A stretch of 64,000 nucleotides of DNA from Actinernus sp. WN-2022 (lineage: Eukaryota; Cnidaria; Anthozoa; Actiniaria; Actinernidae): the NCBI GenBank assembly GCA_030867875.1, contig JAOWCC010000019.1, positions 33,337,976-33,401,975 of the forward strand, read 5' to 3'. A model generated the notes under the pieces. It ran no database searches and was not told where the DNA came from. It worked only from the letters and a program-made list of their open reading frames with translations. Each line of letters begins with the position of its first letter. Position 1 is the stretch's first letter. Both the position numbers and the translations under genes were made by a program. Shown here piece by piece: positions 1 through 12,729 of this stretch.

Positions 1-3000
1 CTGAAATTCTCTAATTCGAACGCCTACTGACAAAAAAATACAATAAATCTATAGGCTGAATAAACAAATTGGGCTGTAACTGATACGATAGGTTCAACGG
101 GGGACCCATTTATTGGGCCAACCCAGCCGACTTTAACGGACAAAACATTCCAAAGTGAAAGTGAATTCGGACAAACTGTGAATTTCTTTACTTTGTGGCT
201 GACTTAGCTTTTTTGGCTTCGTATTCGCAATTAATCTATCGCAACAGTATTATTTTTAATTATCTAATAAGAAAATTCGCACTGCCGACAGCTGCCGAGT
301 AATCAATTCGGGGAACATCCAATAATTAATTTAACCAATATCTGAACTGCTTTATCAATTTTGAGGCCTTTTTCGTGCGTTAATTGTAAAAAAGGGTTTT
401 GCATCTTTGCTATAAAATTGTCCCGAAAAGTCATTGGAACATCTTCGATGTGTTCAAAAAGCATTACTTTGAAATATTGAGTTCGTCCTCGGTATAGTAG
501 TTCTAGCTCTTGGTCTTTTGTGCTCGTCGTTTAAAGGTTGATAGTACACGCTTTATAAGAACTAAAAATATACCGATCACAATTCATCCAAATTAATGAA
601 TTGTATTCGTGTTCCACTAAAGGTAATTTTTGCATTTCATAGGCGCGCTTTGCGTTGCCGTGGACATGGGGATGGATGCAATTAATAAAAATTTCAAAAG
701 ATTTGACTGAAATATAATACTCGAAATATGAATACAGCAGTGAAAACTTTCAATCAAGGCCAAAAATAATCAATCCTGTTTCTTTTTTCTTTGACCGGGA
801 GGGATTCAAACATTCGATGTGAGTTCGAATTAAAATGACTGCTTTCCAAAAGCAAAATTCTAAACATCGGAAATGATACATTTCAATTTCTAAGCCAAAA
901 CAATTTACTTTTATCAATAATCGCGGTCGAAATTTAATCAGGTAACATCCTAGCATTTTCTAAATGATCAAATTGTATAATTCCTGGAGTCAGCATGAGC
1001 GCAGAACTTTTGTTATGAGGTTCGATTTTAATTCATGTTTGTTGATTCGTTGTTTTTGAATAGAACCGGTTTGCTTAGAGGTTGGTAATTTGCTGATGAA
1101 AATGAGAAGCAATGTGGTGTCTTGAGTTGACATTACAAGATTAAAAAAATAACAAAATAAAATGAAATGCGTTATCAACTACGGCGCCCATGTACTTCGC
1201 CAGCGACAACAGACAAAACATACTTTATTTCGATCCGGGGCAAAAAAAACCCTTATGAGCAAGTTTGAGACTGTCCTTAAAATTGGACAATACAATAATC
1301 TAGAATACCATTGCGCCTGACAGATTCAGTCAAATTTAATTCAATGATTTTCTATGTTTACTAATACCCCTTGTGAAACATGATATGATGTTAATGTTCA
1401 TATAGTCCGGTGTTATGAGCGAAATGGGCTTACCTTTAGGTGTTTAGAACTTCGGGAGCTCGGCATGACTTCTCTTCTTGTTAAGATGTCCATGTAGTGG
1501 CTAGGGTGTACAAAACTGGCGTATGTCGTATTATCTCGAGTGAACATCTCTTTAAAGAACCTGATATTAACAGCAAATTTGCATTGTGTCATCAAAAAAG
1601 AGCGCTGGGAGAAACGAGGTCTAAATTGGAGTAACGTGATACGATTGATATTGGTTAGGAAAAATGAAGGATGTAAAATTAGGAGTTACAGTACTTATAA
1701 ATCACAACTCCGAATGTAGTACTGACTATGCACCATTCGTCATGGCCTCGGTGTTAAATGAAATTACAACCTCCAAGCTTCAGAAAGCGTTAAACTTGAA
1801 TATAAACATATCTGTGCGTGTGTATAAAAACAAACTATGGCTTTCCGATCAATACACTTCTGCGATCGTTGTGTATTTGGAGATTCAAATTATGGATCTT
1901 TTTTATCTTGATATAGAAAAAGTGGCAATTGCCTTTCCTGGATACTTTTTAATCAGCGCTTCCTTTTCTAATGATAAAGAGAGCTATTGCTTTTCAAAAC
2001 GGGATACTGAACAATGCCTTAATTAGATCTCCTAACCGAAAAGCCAAGCCGAGAATGCATGATAATGGCCATAGAACCTTAATTTGAATCACTTGAATAT
2101 TATTTTACAAACCGGATATATTGAAATTCAAGTTTAGAGGATATTTTCAAATCTCTTATCGTTCACTATATATCTAATTATTGTCAGACCAAAGCTGACG
2201 TCACGTTTCAAAATAAGACTCTGGGGTATTTTTCTGAGCTGTGTTAATATTTTATAGTGTAACCTGCCCTACGACATTGATTAATCTATTCTCCGGGTTT
2301 CGTCAACATAACGTTTGTCGGCTTAGATTAAAATTGTATTTGTTAATAACCGAACAATGTCAAAAACTGGATCGAAGACTTATTCCAATTACATTTCGAA
2401 AAGTCCATATTAAATCAGAATATTCACCTTCTATCTCTGTTCTATAGTCTATTCTAATTCCAATTCGTCCCCTATTTAAAGACTCTCTATCGATCGTTAT
2501 GTTTTGCGAGAGTGTAACTATTCCAAGATAGGCCTTCTGAGAATACTAAAACAATACTAAATACGGTCGCTATAGTTTTTACGCTTTAAAGCTTGGAATT
2601 TCATTCATACGAAATTCGTTTGAGTCGCGCAACTTTGAGTAACTGTCGACTCAGGAGTCTTTAACATTTGCAAAACTTTTAGCTGCAAAATTTAATATTC
2701 TAGTTACTTGGAGAACATAGTTAGGGAAATTCAGCTAATAATAAAACAGAACTAACCCTATGAGTATTTGATTATTTACTGACTACAAATTCACAAAACT
2801 GGGAAATTTCATTTAGCAATCTGTGCCGGAAAGCTGTTGAAAATATTACTCAAGATCCTATGGTAAAATCATCTTTTATGTCAATATTATCCTTGTGAAC
2901 GCGGATTAAAGTTAACATAAATGTCTCTTGATACTGGTGCTGCTGTGTTCTTATTCTGGTCTAGATCTCTAATTCTCCGGCCACAAGCGAACCCTGATAT

Positions 3001-6000
3001 TATAGCCTACAAAGAAGCCACGCCACGTGTTGATGCAAAACGTTATGCAAAGAAGAAATAATGAGTGATGGCTTTTGAATCGACATTTTTCACTGAGCTG
3101 AAGCTGATATGAGAAAATCTATTTCTTAATAGGGAAAAGCAATTTCTTAGCCCGTCACCTTCCAAATTCAATTGGACCTAATCAGTTTCTCGTATATATT
3201 TTCAAAACAATCGTAATTAATAACAAGAAAGACCCTGGCTGTTTTGAATGCCTTGAAAATAGGTGATATATATACTGACTAAACCAATGCCTCAAGCTAA
3301 CATAAGGAAATGAAAGATAACTCTACCTTTGGCGCTCGTCCCTTAAAAACCTCGCCGAGAGCTCTTCAGTTAGTTGGATGTGTGAGCTACTGATATACCC
3401 GGACAGTTCCATCTGCTAGAGGCCGGAGGAAGTAAATTGGCTTCAAGCTTTTAGTACCCACTTTTAGTACCCACTTTGCTATCACGATGCAGCCCATATA
3501 CAGGTCTGCAAAGTGACGAAAGACATTGCGAGTAATGGCCGTGGTAAAATATAGCTTTACTATCCAACCTCGTAAATAGGGGCACCAGTCTATGTGCATT
3601 AAATCACCAGTATTTCCATTAGAACTTATCAAATATTCATACAAAAATTGGATTCTACTGCAATTAAACTGCACGTACCTCTTTGTGACGATCCCGCGTT
3701 ATAGTTAGCAATCTCCCTGGCTCATTAAATCCATTTAGCAATTCCTTTGACAAAGATCACTTGGAAATTCAACTATTAAAGTCGAATCGCTATATATATA
3801 TATATAACGGTGGATGAACAATGGAATATGATACTTTAGACAATTGGAAACTCCAATAATCCAATTCGATCCTTTGCAATTGAGTCAGTTTCAGCAGACG
3901 CATCAATATCAGCTGTCCACGTCAATCTAATAATCCGGTTTTTAATTCCAGAGCTGATATACTCATGCTGTACTATGCCGGGAGGGGGACCGGCTTCTTC
4001 CATCTTGAGGTGGCGTATTTTTAGCTTTAGCTGAGGAAAAATACAATGGAGTGGATCTGAAGGGTTTTATTCGTGAAACAAATTTATCAGTCAGGATACC
4101 AGCAATAAAAAATAATAATTCAAAACTGGTGATTGTACTTTTTCAGCCGCGGAACTGATGAACCAAATGTTCGATCTACCTCCGCAAAGTCGGTAAATGA
4201 ATCTTTCTTGGACATTCAACTAGTGACTAATGGATATCCTTCCAAAAACTCGGCTCGTCGTTAGCTCGTGTGCTGTCTTTACCTCTTTCTGGTAGACCGA
4301 CCATAATGCACAGAGCTATATATAGTGACTCAGACATGAGGTAGTCAACCAAACGGTGCGTTGGCTTTATGATTCTCTTGCTAAAATTAAAGTCGCCTTC
4401 CCTGCGGAATCACTCGATGGCTGCACCGCGCGTTGAAATCGCTCTCGGCGACGGATCGGAAATAACAGCCAGAAGAAAAATCACCAAAGTCGGTGTTCTC
4501 AGCATTTTGAGCCGGCCTGAAGATTAAAATTAACATCCGAACATGGGACCATTTTCCGAGGATAAAGTGATATACTGATACACAGCTCTTTGTTGTACTA
4601 AACTGAGTGTTAACGAGTTTCAAGTGAATCTAGTATCTCTTTGGGTTATTAATATGATCTCGCCAATTTATTTCGTCAATTAAAGAACAGAGTTCTAAAA
4701 GACCTTCGTATCGTGTTATCTTTATTTATTCTAACGGCGAAGAGGATATAAGGGCCAAAAAAACTCCATATTAAAATCGTAGCTTCGTTGCACCGGTTTC
4801 TTGTCTGTTCCCTTACTGTGCACTATCGTTTCCAGCGCGCGTTCGGCGCAATCGAGTTGTACGTTAGTTCACTCGGAAATCGCTATCATCAATAATGGCT
4901 TTGTTTTAGTTGAAAAAAGGACATCAGTAAAAGTTTTATTAATATTACTACCCATCTACATCGGCTTGATTAGGTCCAAACCCCTGCACCGTAGAATATA
5001 TGACGATCACAATAATCACCAAATTTCTAACTTGCTACTACCATTCATTTAAAGTTCCGGTAGATAATAGTTCACCGACTATACGATATTCCAATCTTTA
5101 ATCTCAACAGAAATTAAAAACACAGAAAATATCATGAGAAATATAATCGCTTCTGATCTGAAGTTTTAGTGAAATTTAATCAGTTTTCTAAAGTAGCCAA
5201 AACAGCTATATGGACGTTCCACTTGAAAATGTCTGTTTTTTAATCAATTAATTTGATTGGGAAAACGACTTTGTTTATTTTGGACTAATTAATATTGTCC
5301 TTAGATGTCTAACACGATCTATGTTGCCATATAAAACGACATTCAACTTATTCTATTCCATCGTGCAAGCTTGTTCTTCATGGTAATTATGTATGCAAAA
5401 AAACAGGTCATTGTTTTCATGACATATAACTTAATTATCGTTGTCTTAGTCGTGTATTTTGAAAATAAGAAATAGATAAGAATAAGATAACTGAGTCCAC
5501 TTGAATTGAATATGGCCAAAAAAGGATCTTGTGATATGAATCGGCGGGGTGAATTTTGAAATTTTCTCGAATTTGGTGATGTTTACGGAGCGATAGTCGA
5601 AATGACGGTTGTTAATTTGTTCAGACTATTTGAAATTCGTCCACTGACAGATTCATTCAATAAATTTAATGTTCATCTCTATCTTTCGAATTGATGAAAA
5701 TTGAAAATTCAAATTACACTGAATTTGATCAAAAGAGTGTCAGTTATTTGACAGCACGCACAGTACTAACGCCGGGGGCCAGGAGGAGCAGGCGAGTTCC
5801 GACTCGCAGTTCCACCGCTTTAATTGTTTCCAACAATATAAATACATATAGTGGAAGGTGCATTATTTAACAATGTATCAGCTGTTTTTATTCAAAATAC
5901 CGATCGTGGTCCAAGGTTCCGTTTCTTTTCGTCTGACAATGATTAATCGGTTTCTATAAATGTAGCTAGATATAGAGCTATCAAAAATAATTAACGTTGA

Positions 6001-6122
6001 ATTTCCAATTACTAGTCCTTGTTACTGATAAGGACTTATCAAATGATTATTAGAATCGAAAAGCTGCATGAAGGTGAAACAATGAAAGTCCGCTAATGTT
6101 CAGCCGTTAACATGGTAAGCCT
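1..6122. other. Gene-poor AT-rich region
   Basis: I see no supportable gene here. Short open frames exist, the longest being 120 codons at 1664-2026 (+) and 95 codons at 3387-3674 (-), but neither shows a recognisable domain, a splice context or an unusual composition. A (TA)n run lies at 3791-3806, and a short tandem duplication of a 15-base unit around 3455-3475. The rest is AT-rich sequence without an obvious repeat. Confidence 0.5.
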
Positions 6123-6126
6123 TTAA

Positions 6127-6450
6127 AGTGCCTATGAACAATATTTTTGACGTCAGGGGAGGCTCAATTATTATACAAAAGTATAATTTTTTCAAATTAT
6201 CAGTGTTGTACCCATGGTTGAAATAAAATGATGTTAGAAATATGTTTTCCTATATCAGTAGAAATGCCCATTCACAAGCACTAAGAAGTGATTGCAGATA
6301 CCTCCCCTGATGTCATGTAATTAGCACTTTGGATATTAAAACCTCCTTAACTCAGCGGCACAGCATTCAAAGCAAAATATATTTTACCATTCTACTATTC
6401 ACTTGATTTAGAATTGATATATAAAATAGAAATGTATTGTCATAGGCACT
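6127..6450. mobile_element. Foldback element, TTAA target site (copy 1)
   Basis: A 324-bp element is bounded by TTAA on both sides (6123-6126 and 6451-6454). Its ends are inverted: it begins AGTGCCTATGA and ends TCATAGGCACT. It contains no protein frame. The termini match elements at 19872-20348 and 43239-43776, so this is a dispersed non-autonomous family. TTAA duplication is the hallmark of piggyBac-type transposition; assignment to that superfamily rests on the target site alone. Confidence 0.7.
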
Positions 6451-6589
6451 TTAAAACCTTTCTTAAAAGTTTTCCGACGTAAACAGTTCTGAATGAAAAC
6501 AAAAATAAAAACAACTTCATTTACATGTCTAGTCTTCGAGATAACCATACAAGGGGTCTAGTAATCAAAGACACGAATTCCTTGGTCGA

Positions 6590-6765
6590 AATGGAATTTA
6601 GGTTGTTTTTTGAGGAGGAAAGAAATCCGGAGAAAAACCTTCGGAGCAAGACGAGATGCCGAACAAATTCAACTCACATATGGCGCCGCATCAGCGGAGA
6701 TCGAACCCGCCGGCCACTGAATCGAGGTCCGGCTACGTCACCCCGGCTCTCCTAAAAAAAACTGA
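6590..6765 (-). mobile_element. tRNA-related SINE fragment
   Basis: On the minus strand the sequence carries a B-box-like motif (GGGTTCGATCTCC), followed by the CATATGTGAGTTGAATTTGT stretch and a CTCCGAAGGTTTTTCTCCGG tail. I recognise this layout from short interspersed elements common in cnidarian DNA. The 5' tRNA-like head, including the A box, is poorly preserved, and the element interrupts small meaningless open frames. The family name is not assigned. Confidence 0.5.
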
Positions 6766-7314
6766 TTCCTGTGAAGAAAATTCTAAAGCCCGTTACACCG
6801 TTGCATATCGCACATTTCCCTTTGATTTAAGGACTGAAAAGACAAAGGCTACTGGCCATGTTCTCCGTGGTATCGTCGGCATGGAAATCTAATTATAAAT
6901 CAAATTAATATGCAAGAAGGCTCGAAGGTCATGCTAACCCTTCAAGGCTGAAAAACGTGAAGAATATCGTGTATCCTTTTTTAGTACAATTTGATAGAGA
7001 TTCCAGCGTTATGATTGGTCGATAGGTTCTAACTATGTCACTTTAGTATGTCACTTACCACACAAATGGACAAAAACTCGTGCGAGGCCGATCAGCTGCT
7101 TCGCTCGGAGGTGATTAGCAAAGGATATTCACCTCCAGAGTAGCCAATCAGAGCGCGCGAAAAGTACTATTCACTTGTGTGGTATATACTAATGTTAATT
7201 ATTTTTCACATGACTCGGTTTTCTTTGTTGTTTTCGGGGGCCGGAAAATATATCTTCGGCCCCGGCCAATCCTAAATTAAAGGCAGCCGGGAATCTGGCA
7301 ATATATCCAATAAC

Positions 7315-7490
7315 ACTGGTATGTAATCAACTAAAGTCGATTGAGGTATGCTAACCGCCGTGGAAAGCGAGTAGCAGCTGACGTTTCGAGCGTTAGCCCT
7401 TCGTCAGAGCAAAAAAGCTAACGTCAGCTGCTACTCGCTTTCCACGGCGGTTAGCATACCTCAATCGACTTTAGTTGATTACATACCAGT
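7315..7490. repeat. Perfect 71-bp inverted repeat
   Basis: Arms at 7315-7385 and 7420-7490 are perfect reverse complements over 71 bases, separated by a 34-base loop. This suggests a recent foldback transposable element or the two ends of a deleted transposon. No coding sequence is present in the loop. No clear target-site duplication is visible next to the arms. Confidence 0.85.
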
Positions 7491-8210
7491 ATCTTCCCCG
7501 CCGACGCAGACCAACACTAGTTTTTACAGGAACTAGTTGCCTATCATATTCAATAGCACACTGATTCCATCAACATATTCCCCTCACCCTTTGCTAGTAA
7601 TAAGTTCTAGCGGTCTTCCCGAGTATACAAGCTATCGTGCATGCATATCAATTAAAATCTCACTTCACACGAAGATTCGTTCGGGTCAGCATGCCTAACC
7701 CGTCTCTTGTCGGAAAGGACAGCACGCCGCTGGTTGGAGATTCCGAAAAGGCAAAGCAAGCTCTAACTCCGGTTCTGTCGTTGATGCTGGAAAAGGCAAG
7801 GGTCCAGCCTTAGAACCTCGAGCTGGCCCGTCTAATCTCTCTAACTCTTTGCCGTTCGAGCGCGAGTCGACCAAGCGAACTACTGGAGAACAAGAGGTGA
7901 CATATAAGGCATTTCGCTAACTTTCTGTAGTTGCCTGATCGTTGTCCAATGTGCTTTAGTCTTGTAGACTTTTCGCTTCTAAGCGGAATATATTTTAGAC
8001 TGGGTTTATTTGCTTTGTGAGCTTGCCATAGAGATGGTTGCTAGAAGGCACGTGTCAGTAGTTCCGAGGTTAACCTCAAGTTGGGCGAACTTTCGCTCAA
8101 GCGTAGCCTATTATTTCTTAGTTTAATAAAACAGCCTTTTACGGACATTTATGTTGTAAAGTGGTCACAGAGATGACACTAGTTTTCTTTTATACCAAAA
8201 AGTATAGACT

Positions 8211-8435
8211 GTAATATGTGTACGAGTCACAGGGATGACCATTTTGCTTGAGGGCCACAGAGTTGGCGATTAAACAAACAGTAATATGCGTACAAGTCAC
8301 AGGGTTGACCATTTTGCTTGAGGGCCACAGAGTTGGCGATTAAACAAACGGTAATATGCGTACAAGTCACAGGGTTGATCATTTTGCTTGAAGACCACAG
8401 AATTGGCGATTAAAAAAACTGTAATATAGGCCTAT
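8211..8435. repeat. 70-bp tandem repeat, about three copies
   Basis: The unit starts GTAATATGCGTACAAGTCAC at 8211, 8281, 8351 and (decayed) 8421, an exact period of 70. It contains two internal CACAG-rich halves. Copies differ by a few substitutions. No open reading frame runs through it. Confidence 0.85.
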
Positions 8436-8473
8436 GCCGTTCAAAGGGTTGACGTTGCTTTTAAAACTATAAT

Positions 8474-8633
8474 AATGGCAATCCCTTTATGTAGGACGAC
8501 ACGAATTTTTACCAAAAATACAATAGAATATAACACAATACAATTCAAAACAACAATAGAACGCAACACAATACAATACAATAGAATACAATTTGGTAGC
8601 AATTCGTGTCGTCCTACATGAAGGGACGGCCAT
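8474..8633. mobile_element. Small foldback MITE-like element
   Basis: Inverted ends of about 33 bases share the core GTAGGACGACACGAATT and its complement, with a few mismatches. The interior is A-rich, built of imperfect CAATA repeats. AATAATA-like sequence flanks both sides and may contain the target duplication. It is non-coding. Confidence 0.7.
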
Positions 8634-8934
8634 AATAATAGATTTCCGTTATTAAAATTCTATGCTATTCATCACGACGTAGCAACGGTTGCAGCAACCT
8701 TTTCAAGTTATTGTGTTTATTAGCATAGTATTTGCTCGGTGCTTACGGCTAGTAATAACAGTATATTCTCGCAAAATACTGATAAAATTTTATTCTTAGT
8801 TTAGGTTCCACATTTGCATTTCACTTTTGCCAAGTTCAAGCATAGTTGTGCTGTTTTGTTAACACCATGTTCAATAGCTTTTATCTTATTTGTCATTAAT
8901 TACTTCTTTTGTTTTGAATTTCTTTATCTCCTAT

Positions 8935-9020
8935 GGGGAAGGGGAGGGGGCTTTTATTTTATTTTATATGGGGAGGGGGGCGGGGGTGGGGAGGGGGGTG
9001 GGGAGGGGGAGGGGGAGGGG
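8935..9020 (+). repeat. G-rich low-complexity tract
   Basis: Successive runs of four to six G separated by A, T or C span about 85 bases, with a short TTTTA-rich break. Several G runs in close spacing could form G-quadruplexes on the plus strand. The open frame through it encodes mostly glycine and is not credible as protein. Confidence 0.7.
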
Positions 9021-9179
9021 TGTCTCTCCTGCTATTTCCTCTAAGTTTAGTTGACATAGACATTTTTTATTTGGAGTCTTACACAGAGAGTATATAGACT
9101 AACGTCCAAATAACCTTAAATTAATTGAATAATAATTACAATAATTACATCTGAGTTTAAAGGGTTGTTTTTGTATTCG

Positions 9180-9765
9180 CACACATGGTGTGGTGCTATC
9201 TTATCTCGGCCTGGATTTTGAAGCTATTTCTATATAGCATACATTCAAATATCTATTTTGCTATTTCTTTCTGTATGGCTGGTTGTTTGGTTGGAGGGTT
9301 CGTTAATAAGAATATATCATTGTCAGTCATTCGGTTCATCTTATTTTTAACTGGAGAAAAGAATATTCCTTTTTTCACGGTATAAAGGACATTCTATCTT
9401 CTATGCCTTTTCTGCATATTTGGCATATTCTTTCTTCGAGTTTTTATACCGCCCAGTTTCTATTCCTAATTTGTGGTTACTTATTCTTAATTTTGTAAGT
9501 GCTATTCTATGGTTAGTGTTGGTGACCTGACTCAAGTAATCTTCATAGTTGTAGTTATTTTTATATTTTCGGTATGTCCTTAATTTGTTCTTTTGTTGGG
9601 GATCTTTTCTTGAATCGTTATGTATGTCACTTGACCATGTTTGTAGTTCAATGTCTCTTAGCCTCTGTCGGATAATGTTTTCGGCGGTTGTGTTATTGTA
9701 ATATACATTGTTCTGCCTATTAATCCACAGTTCTCCTAATCCTAGTGACAGTGCTTGGAGGGGTC
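9180..9765 (-). mobile_element. Decayed non-LTR retrotransposon, 3' coding fragment
   Basis: The minus-strand frame at 9401-9765 encodes the conserved C-terminal region of a cnidarian or vertebrate-type LINE protein. Visible landmarks include KLRTYRKYK, HRIALTKLRISNHKL and IETGRYK. After a frame break at about 9400 the homology continues into IECPLYREKR and further degenerate sequence with stops down to about 9180. No reverse transcriptase core lies alongside, so this is a broken 3' piece. Family recognition is from memory of these motifs. Confidence 0.65.
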
Positions 9766-9769
9766 TCTT

Positions 9770-11160
9770 AAGCACCCTCGGCTCTCGGATCACCCGGCGC
9801 CAAGGCTGTCACTCCCTGGGCTTCATTTTCGACAACGCTATTATGTCAACGTCTCCTCGTCTCGCATTAAGGAATAATGTTAGAGTTGAAGTCAGCTCCT
9901 TCCCTTATTGTTTCCTTTTCTCTTTTCGCCAGTTCAGTCACCCAAAGCGCACTAAAGTTTATCATACCTCACAATGGGAATTGGACACTGGCTTCGATCC
10001 ACACAATGTTGAAGTTACTCCGGCGAGAGAAATGGGTTTCCTTCGACGGCGCTCCTCTGTCAGCCCAGGGAGTGGCAGCTCAGAATTCCCATATACCGCC
10101 TGATCACATCGCTCACGTCATTTCTGGGCGAGCTTTTGGGAATATATCCAACCTTGCCTTACGTGATCCCGATTCCTTTGTAGCAGGGGGCTTGCATCAG
10201 AACGTTTGTGCTTTTCCATCTACACACACTTCATAATTTTATTTCCTTAATTTATTTGAGATTGGGAGGATATGCTTTGTACTGACTTATGCGCTAGCTG
10301 CCTCAAGAAATAAATTACCGCTAGCCATGTACTACAACCAACGCTTTCTCTCCCATAGCTTAAATGGTGAACTGAGGGAAGATCGGTGAGAATAGATCAC
10401 TATTTAAAACTCTTTACGCACGGAGATGTAAAATGAAGAACATTGTGTCGACAGCTAGGAACCGACCGCTTTTGTTCTCTTATTTTCTAGTCCTCACACC
10501 GAGAAAAATCAACAATGAGAAACCTTGTAAACAGTACTGAATTTTATGCAACAACGTACCAGGCAAACAATGTTTCCTATAACTTATGAGAAGATATATT
10601 GTTATTGCGTACAATGAGAAAACCTCACCATTGTGGAAAATAAGCCATTTATTGGCCTTCCGCTGGGTATGTGTTTATTCACCTCGTGCGTCGACCTCGG
10701 TGAATTGAATAAACAAATTTCCCCGCTTCAGGTCAATAAGCCAATGATAGTTAATAGAGGGAATGGTTATGAAACCCATGCAGTTATAGGTCTTTGTTCG
10801 CTTTTTTCAACCGTGACCGTGCACAAAACACTTTATTGGAATAGCAGTTAGTCAATCAGCCAATAGAAACGTGTGGGTTCAGTCGTTCAGCGGTCACTAA
10901 TGAACTATGACCGTGCACAATCTTTTGTCTTAGCCCCTTCCAACCTAAATCGCAGCACCTTTGTAAGCCTCTTTGATGTGTGCCGAGTTTCTTCCATTCC
11001 TCTTATTAACTATGCAATAAGTAAGGGTTAATCAATGACTTTACATCCCATATCATACGAATGGACGGATTAACCAATTCATCTTATGCCGTTACCCCGA
11101 GAAAGAAATGAAATTTTAAAGTTTACTGCAGAGTTTGTAGGAGCAGGCATCTACAGTTTT
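9770..11160. other. No supportable gene
   Basis: Overlapping plus-strand frames at 9708-10236 of up to 131 codons do not resemble a family I know and lack convincing splice structure. An imperfect direct repeat of CCGTGCACAA sequence occurs near 10818 and 10911. Nothing else stands out. Confidence 0.4.
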
Positions 11161-11167
11161 TTTTTTT

Positions 11168-11300
11168 CATTAAAACATTTCTTCTAACTTCACAACTTAT
11201 TGTTTTCGTTTAACAAAGGCATCTCCCTTTTTGTTGCCATTAAAACATTTCTTCTAACTTCACAAATTATTGTTTTCGTTTAACAATGGCGATGTTGTCC
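11168..11300. repeat. 70-bp direct duplication
   Basis: The segment starting CATTAAAACATTTCTTC at 11168 is repeated at 11238 with a few substitutions, period 70. It is a two-copy tandem duplication and is non-coding. Confidence 0.75.
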
Positions 11301-11460
11301 TTTGTTGCTTTTAACTGATGAGCCATTCTCTAATCAAAATGACAATGAACCATTCAAAAAATGTTGTTTCATAACCAACTGTATTTCATGAAAGAATGGT
11401 CTAGGATTGTGGTGTAATGCATAGATAAGTTGTTATTTCGGCGCAGAAGTTACGTCGTAA

Positions 11461-11655
11461 TATCCCACTTCCGAGATATGCCTCACTTCCTACGTACAAT
11501 GGAATCAATACGAGGCTCCGTGCATAATGCTCAGTCGTTCGTGACAAGACTACAGAAGTGCTGTGGTCTTGTCACGAACGACTGAGCATTATGCACGGAG
11601 CCTCGTATTGATTCCTTTGTACGTAGGAAGTGAGGCATATTTCGGAAGTGGGCTA
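11461..11655. mobile_element. Foldback element with about 85-bp arms
   Basis: Left arm from 11461 and right arm ending 11655 are near-perfect reverse complements. The arms include CCTCACTTCCTACGTAC and TGCTCAGTCGTTCGTGACAA. A short central loop (CTACAGAAGTGCTGTG) is itself partly palindromic. The whole element is essentially one hairpin, typical of foldback MITEs. Confidence 0.8.
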
Positions 11656-11794
11656 TTAACATGCGCAGTTGGGGTATGGTGAAAAAGATTACTGTCCCGT
11701 TGTGAGTGAAATCCTTATATTGGAGCTATCGTATCGGGTCATTGACTTACATCACTGTCAGCTGGAGAGTTCAACCTTGAGACTTGCTCAACGT

Positions 11795-11852
11795 AGTATG
11801 CGATAAACAGTGGCGATAAGTGGTTATCATCGGCCACTGTTTATCGCATACT
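11795..11852. repeat. Short perfect hairpin
   Basis: AGTATGCGATAAACAGTGGC and its exact complement flank an 18-base loop. The arm sequence partly recurs just downstream as ACTAATTAGTACTTATC-type sequence. This may be the end of a foldback element. Confidence 0.7.
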
Positions 11853-12040
11853 AATTAGTACTTATCTCATACTAATGAATATTTATTACCCCACAATTTC
11901 CCGCTCATAGGGGATACGGGATTTATTGCTTCAGTTGTAACAATGAATTTTGGGTGTGACATACGATAAGTAAAAGTGATATACCGCTGCCGAGGTATGT
12001 ACGAGATTTATCAACACGAGGCGAAGCCGAGGGTTGATAA

Positions 12041-12496
12041 GAGGGGCTGAATGGGGGGGTACCAATATCAGTTAACAGCTAAATTTTTAGCTATTTATCA
12101 GTTATCAGTTAAATTTTGCTGTTATCAGTTAAGTTATATAAAAAGACTACCCTAACCTGATTTGAATACATATTTGCTGTTATGAAATGAATAATAACCG
12201 CTAATTCAACATCAAACACTACACTTTGTCTATTCAATAGATTTTTCTAGTATCAGATAACTCTGATGTGTCATGTTTAATATTTGACTATTATCAACTG
12301 GATCAAATCTGTCGAAAACCATCCGAAAAGCCAATAATAGCATGTGACGTTACGTCATTTTAATAAAAAATAATGAAATATCAGGTAACAGCTATCTCAC
12401 AAATATTACCTAACAGCTAAAAAAAGGTAAAATTCTCAGTTAACAGTAATATTTTTGGCCATTTCTCAGTTATCAGTTAACCCCATTCAGCCCCTC
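12041..12496. mobile_element. Foldback element with 7-bp target duplication
   Basis: Termini GAGGGGCTGAATGGGG and CCCCATTCAGCCCCTC are inverted. TTGATAA flanks both sides (12034-12040 and 12497-12503). The interior repeats a CAGTTAACAG / CAGTTATCAG motif near both ends. The insertion splits an older palindrome: upstream GAGATTTATCAAC pairs with TTGATAAATCTC downstream once the element is removed. Confidence 0.75.
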
Positions 12497-12729
12497 TTGA
12501 TAAATCTCGTCGACACCAAGTTCTATAATGTCCCACACCTCAGAGCAGTAATCTCGATTTCTACTAAAGTGTCTTGGGGGACTTAATGGGCTGTTATCGC
12601 AGTTCGGCCATCTTGGATAAAACAATAGTTTTGGCCCCGGTAGCCTCGCACTGGTTCGTTTCAGAACGAGTTTACCGGACGAAAACAAAGGTTTTCATTC
12701 TCCTGGGACTCGACATGGCCGCCGTGCGA

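Noticed and set aside
1664..2026. 120-codon plus-strand ORF
   Set aside because: No family resemblance, ordinary AT-rich composition, no splice or promoter context.
9708..10236. Overlapping plus-strand ORFs of 119-131 codons
   Set aside because: Partly antisense to the retrotransposon fossil and without recognisable domains.
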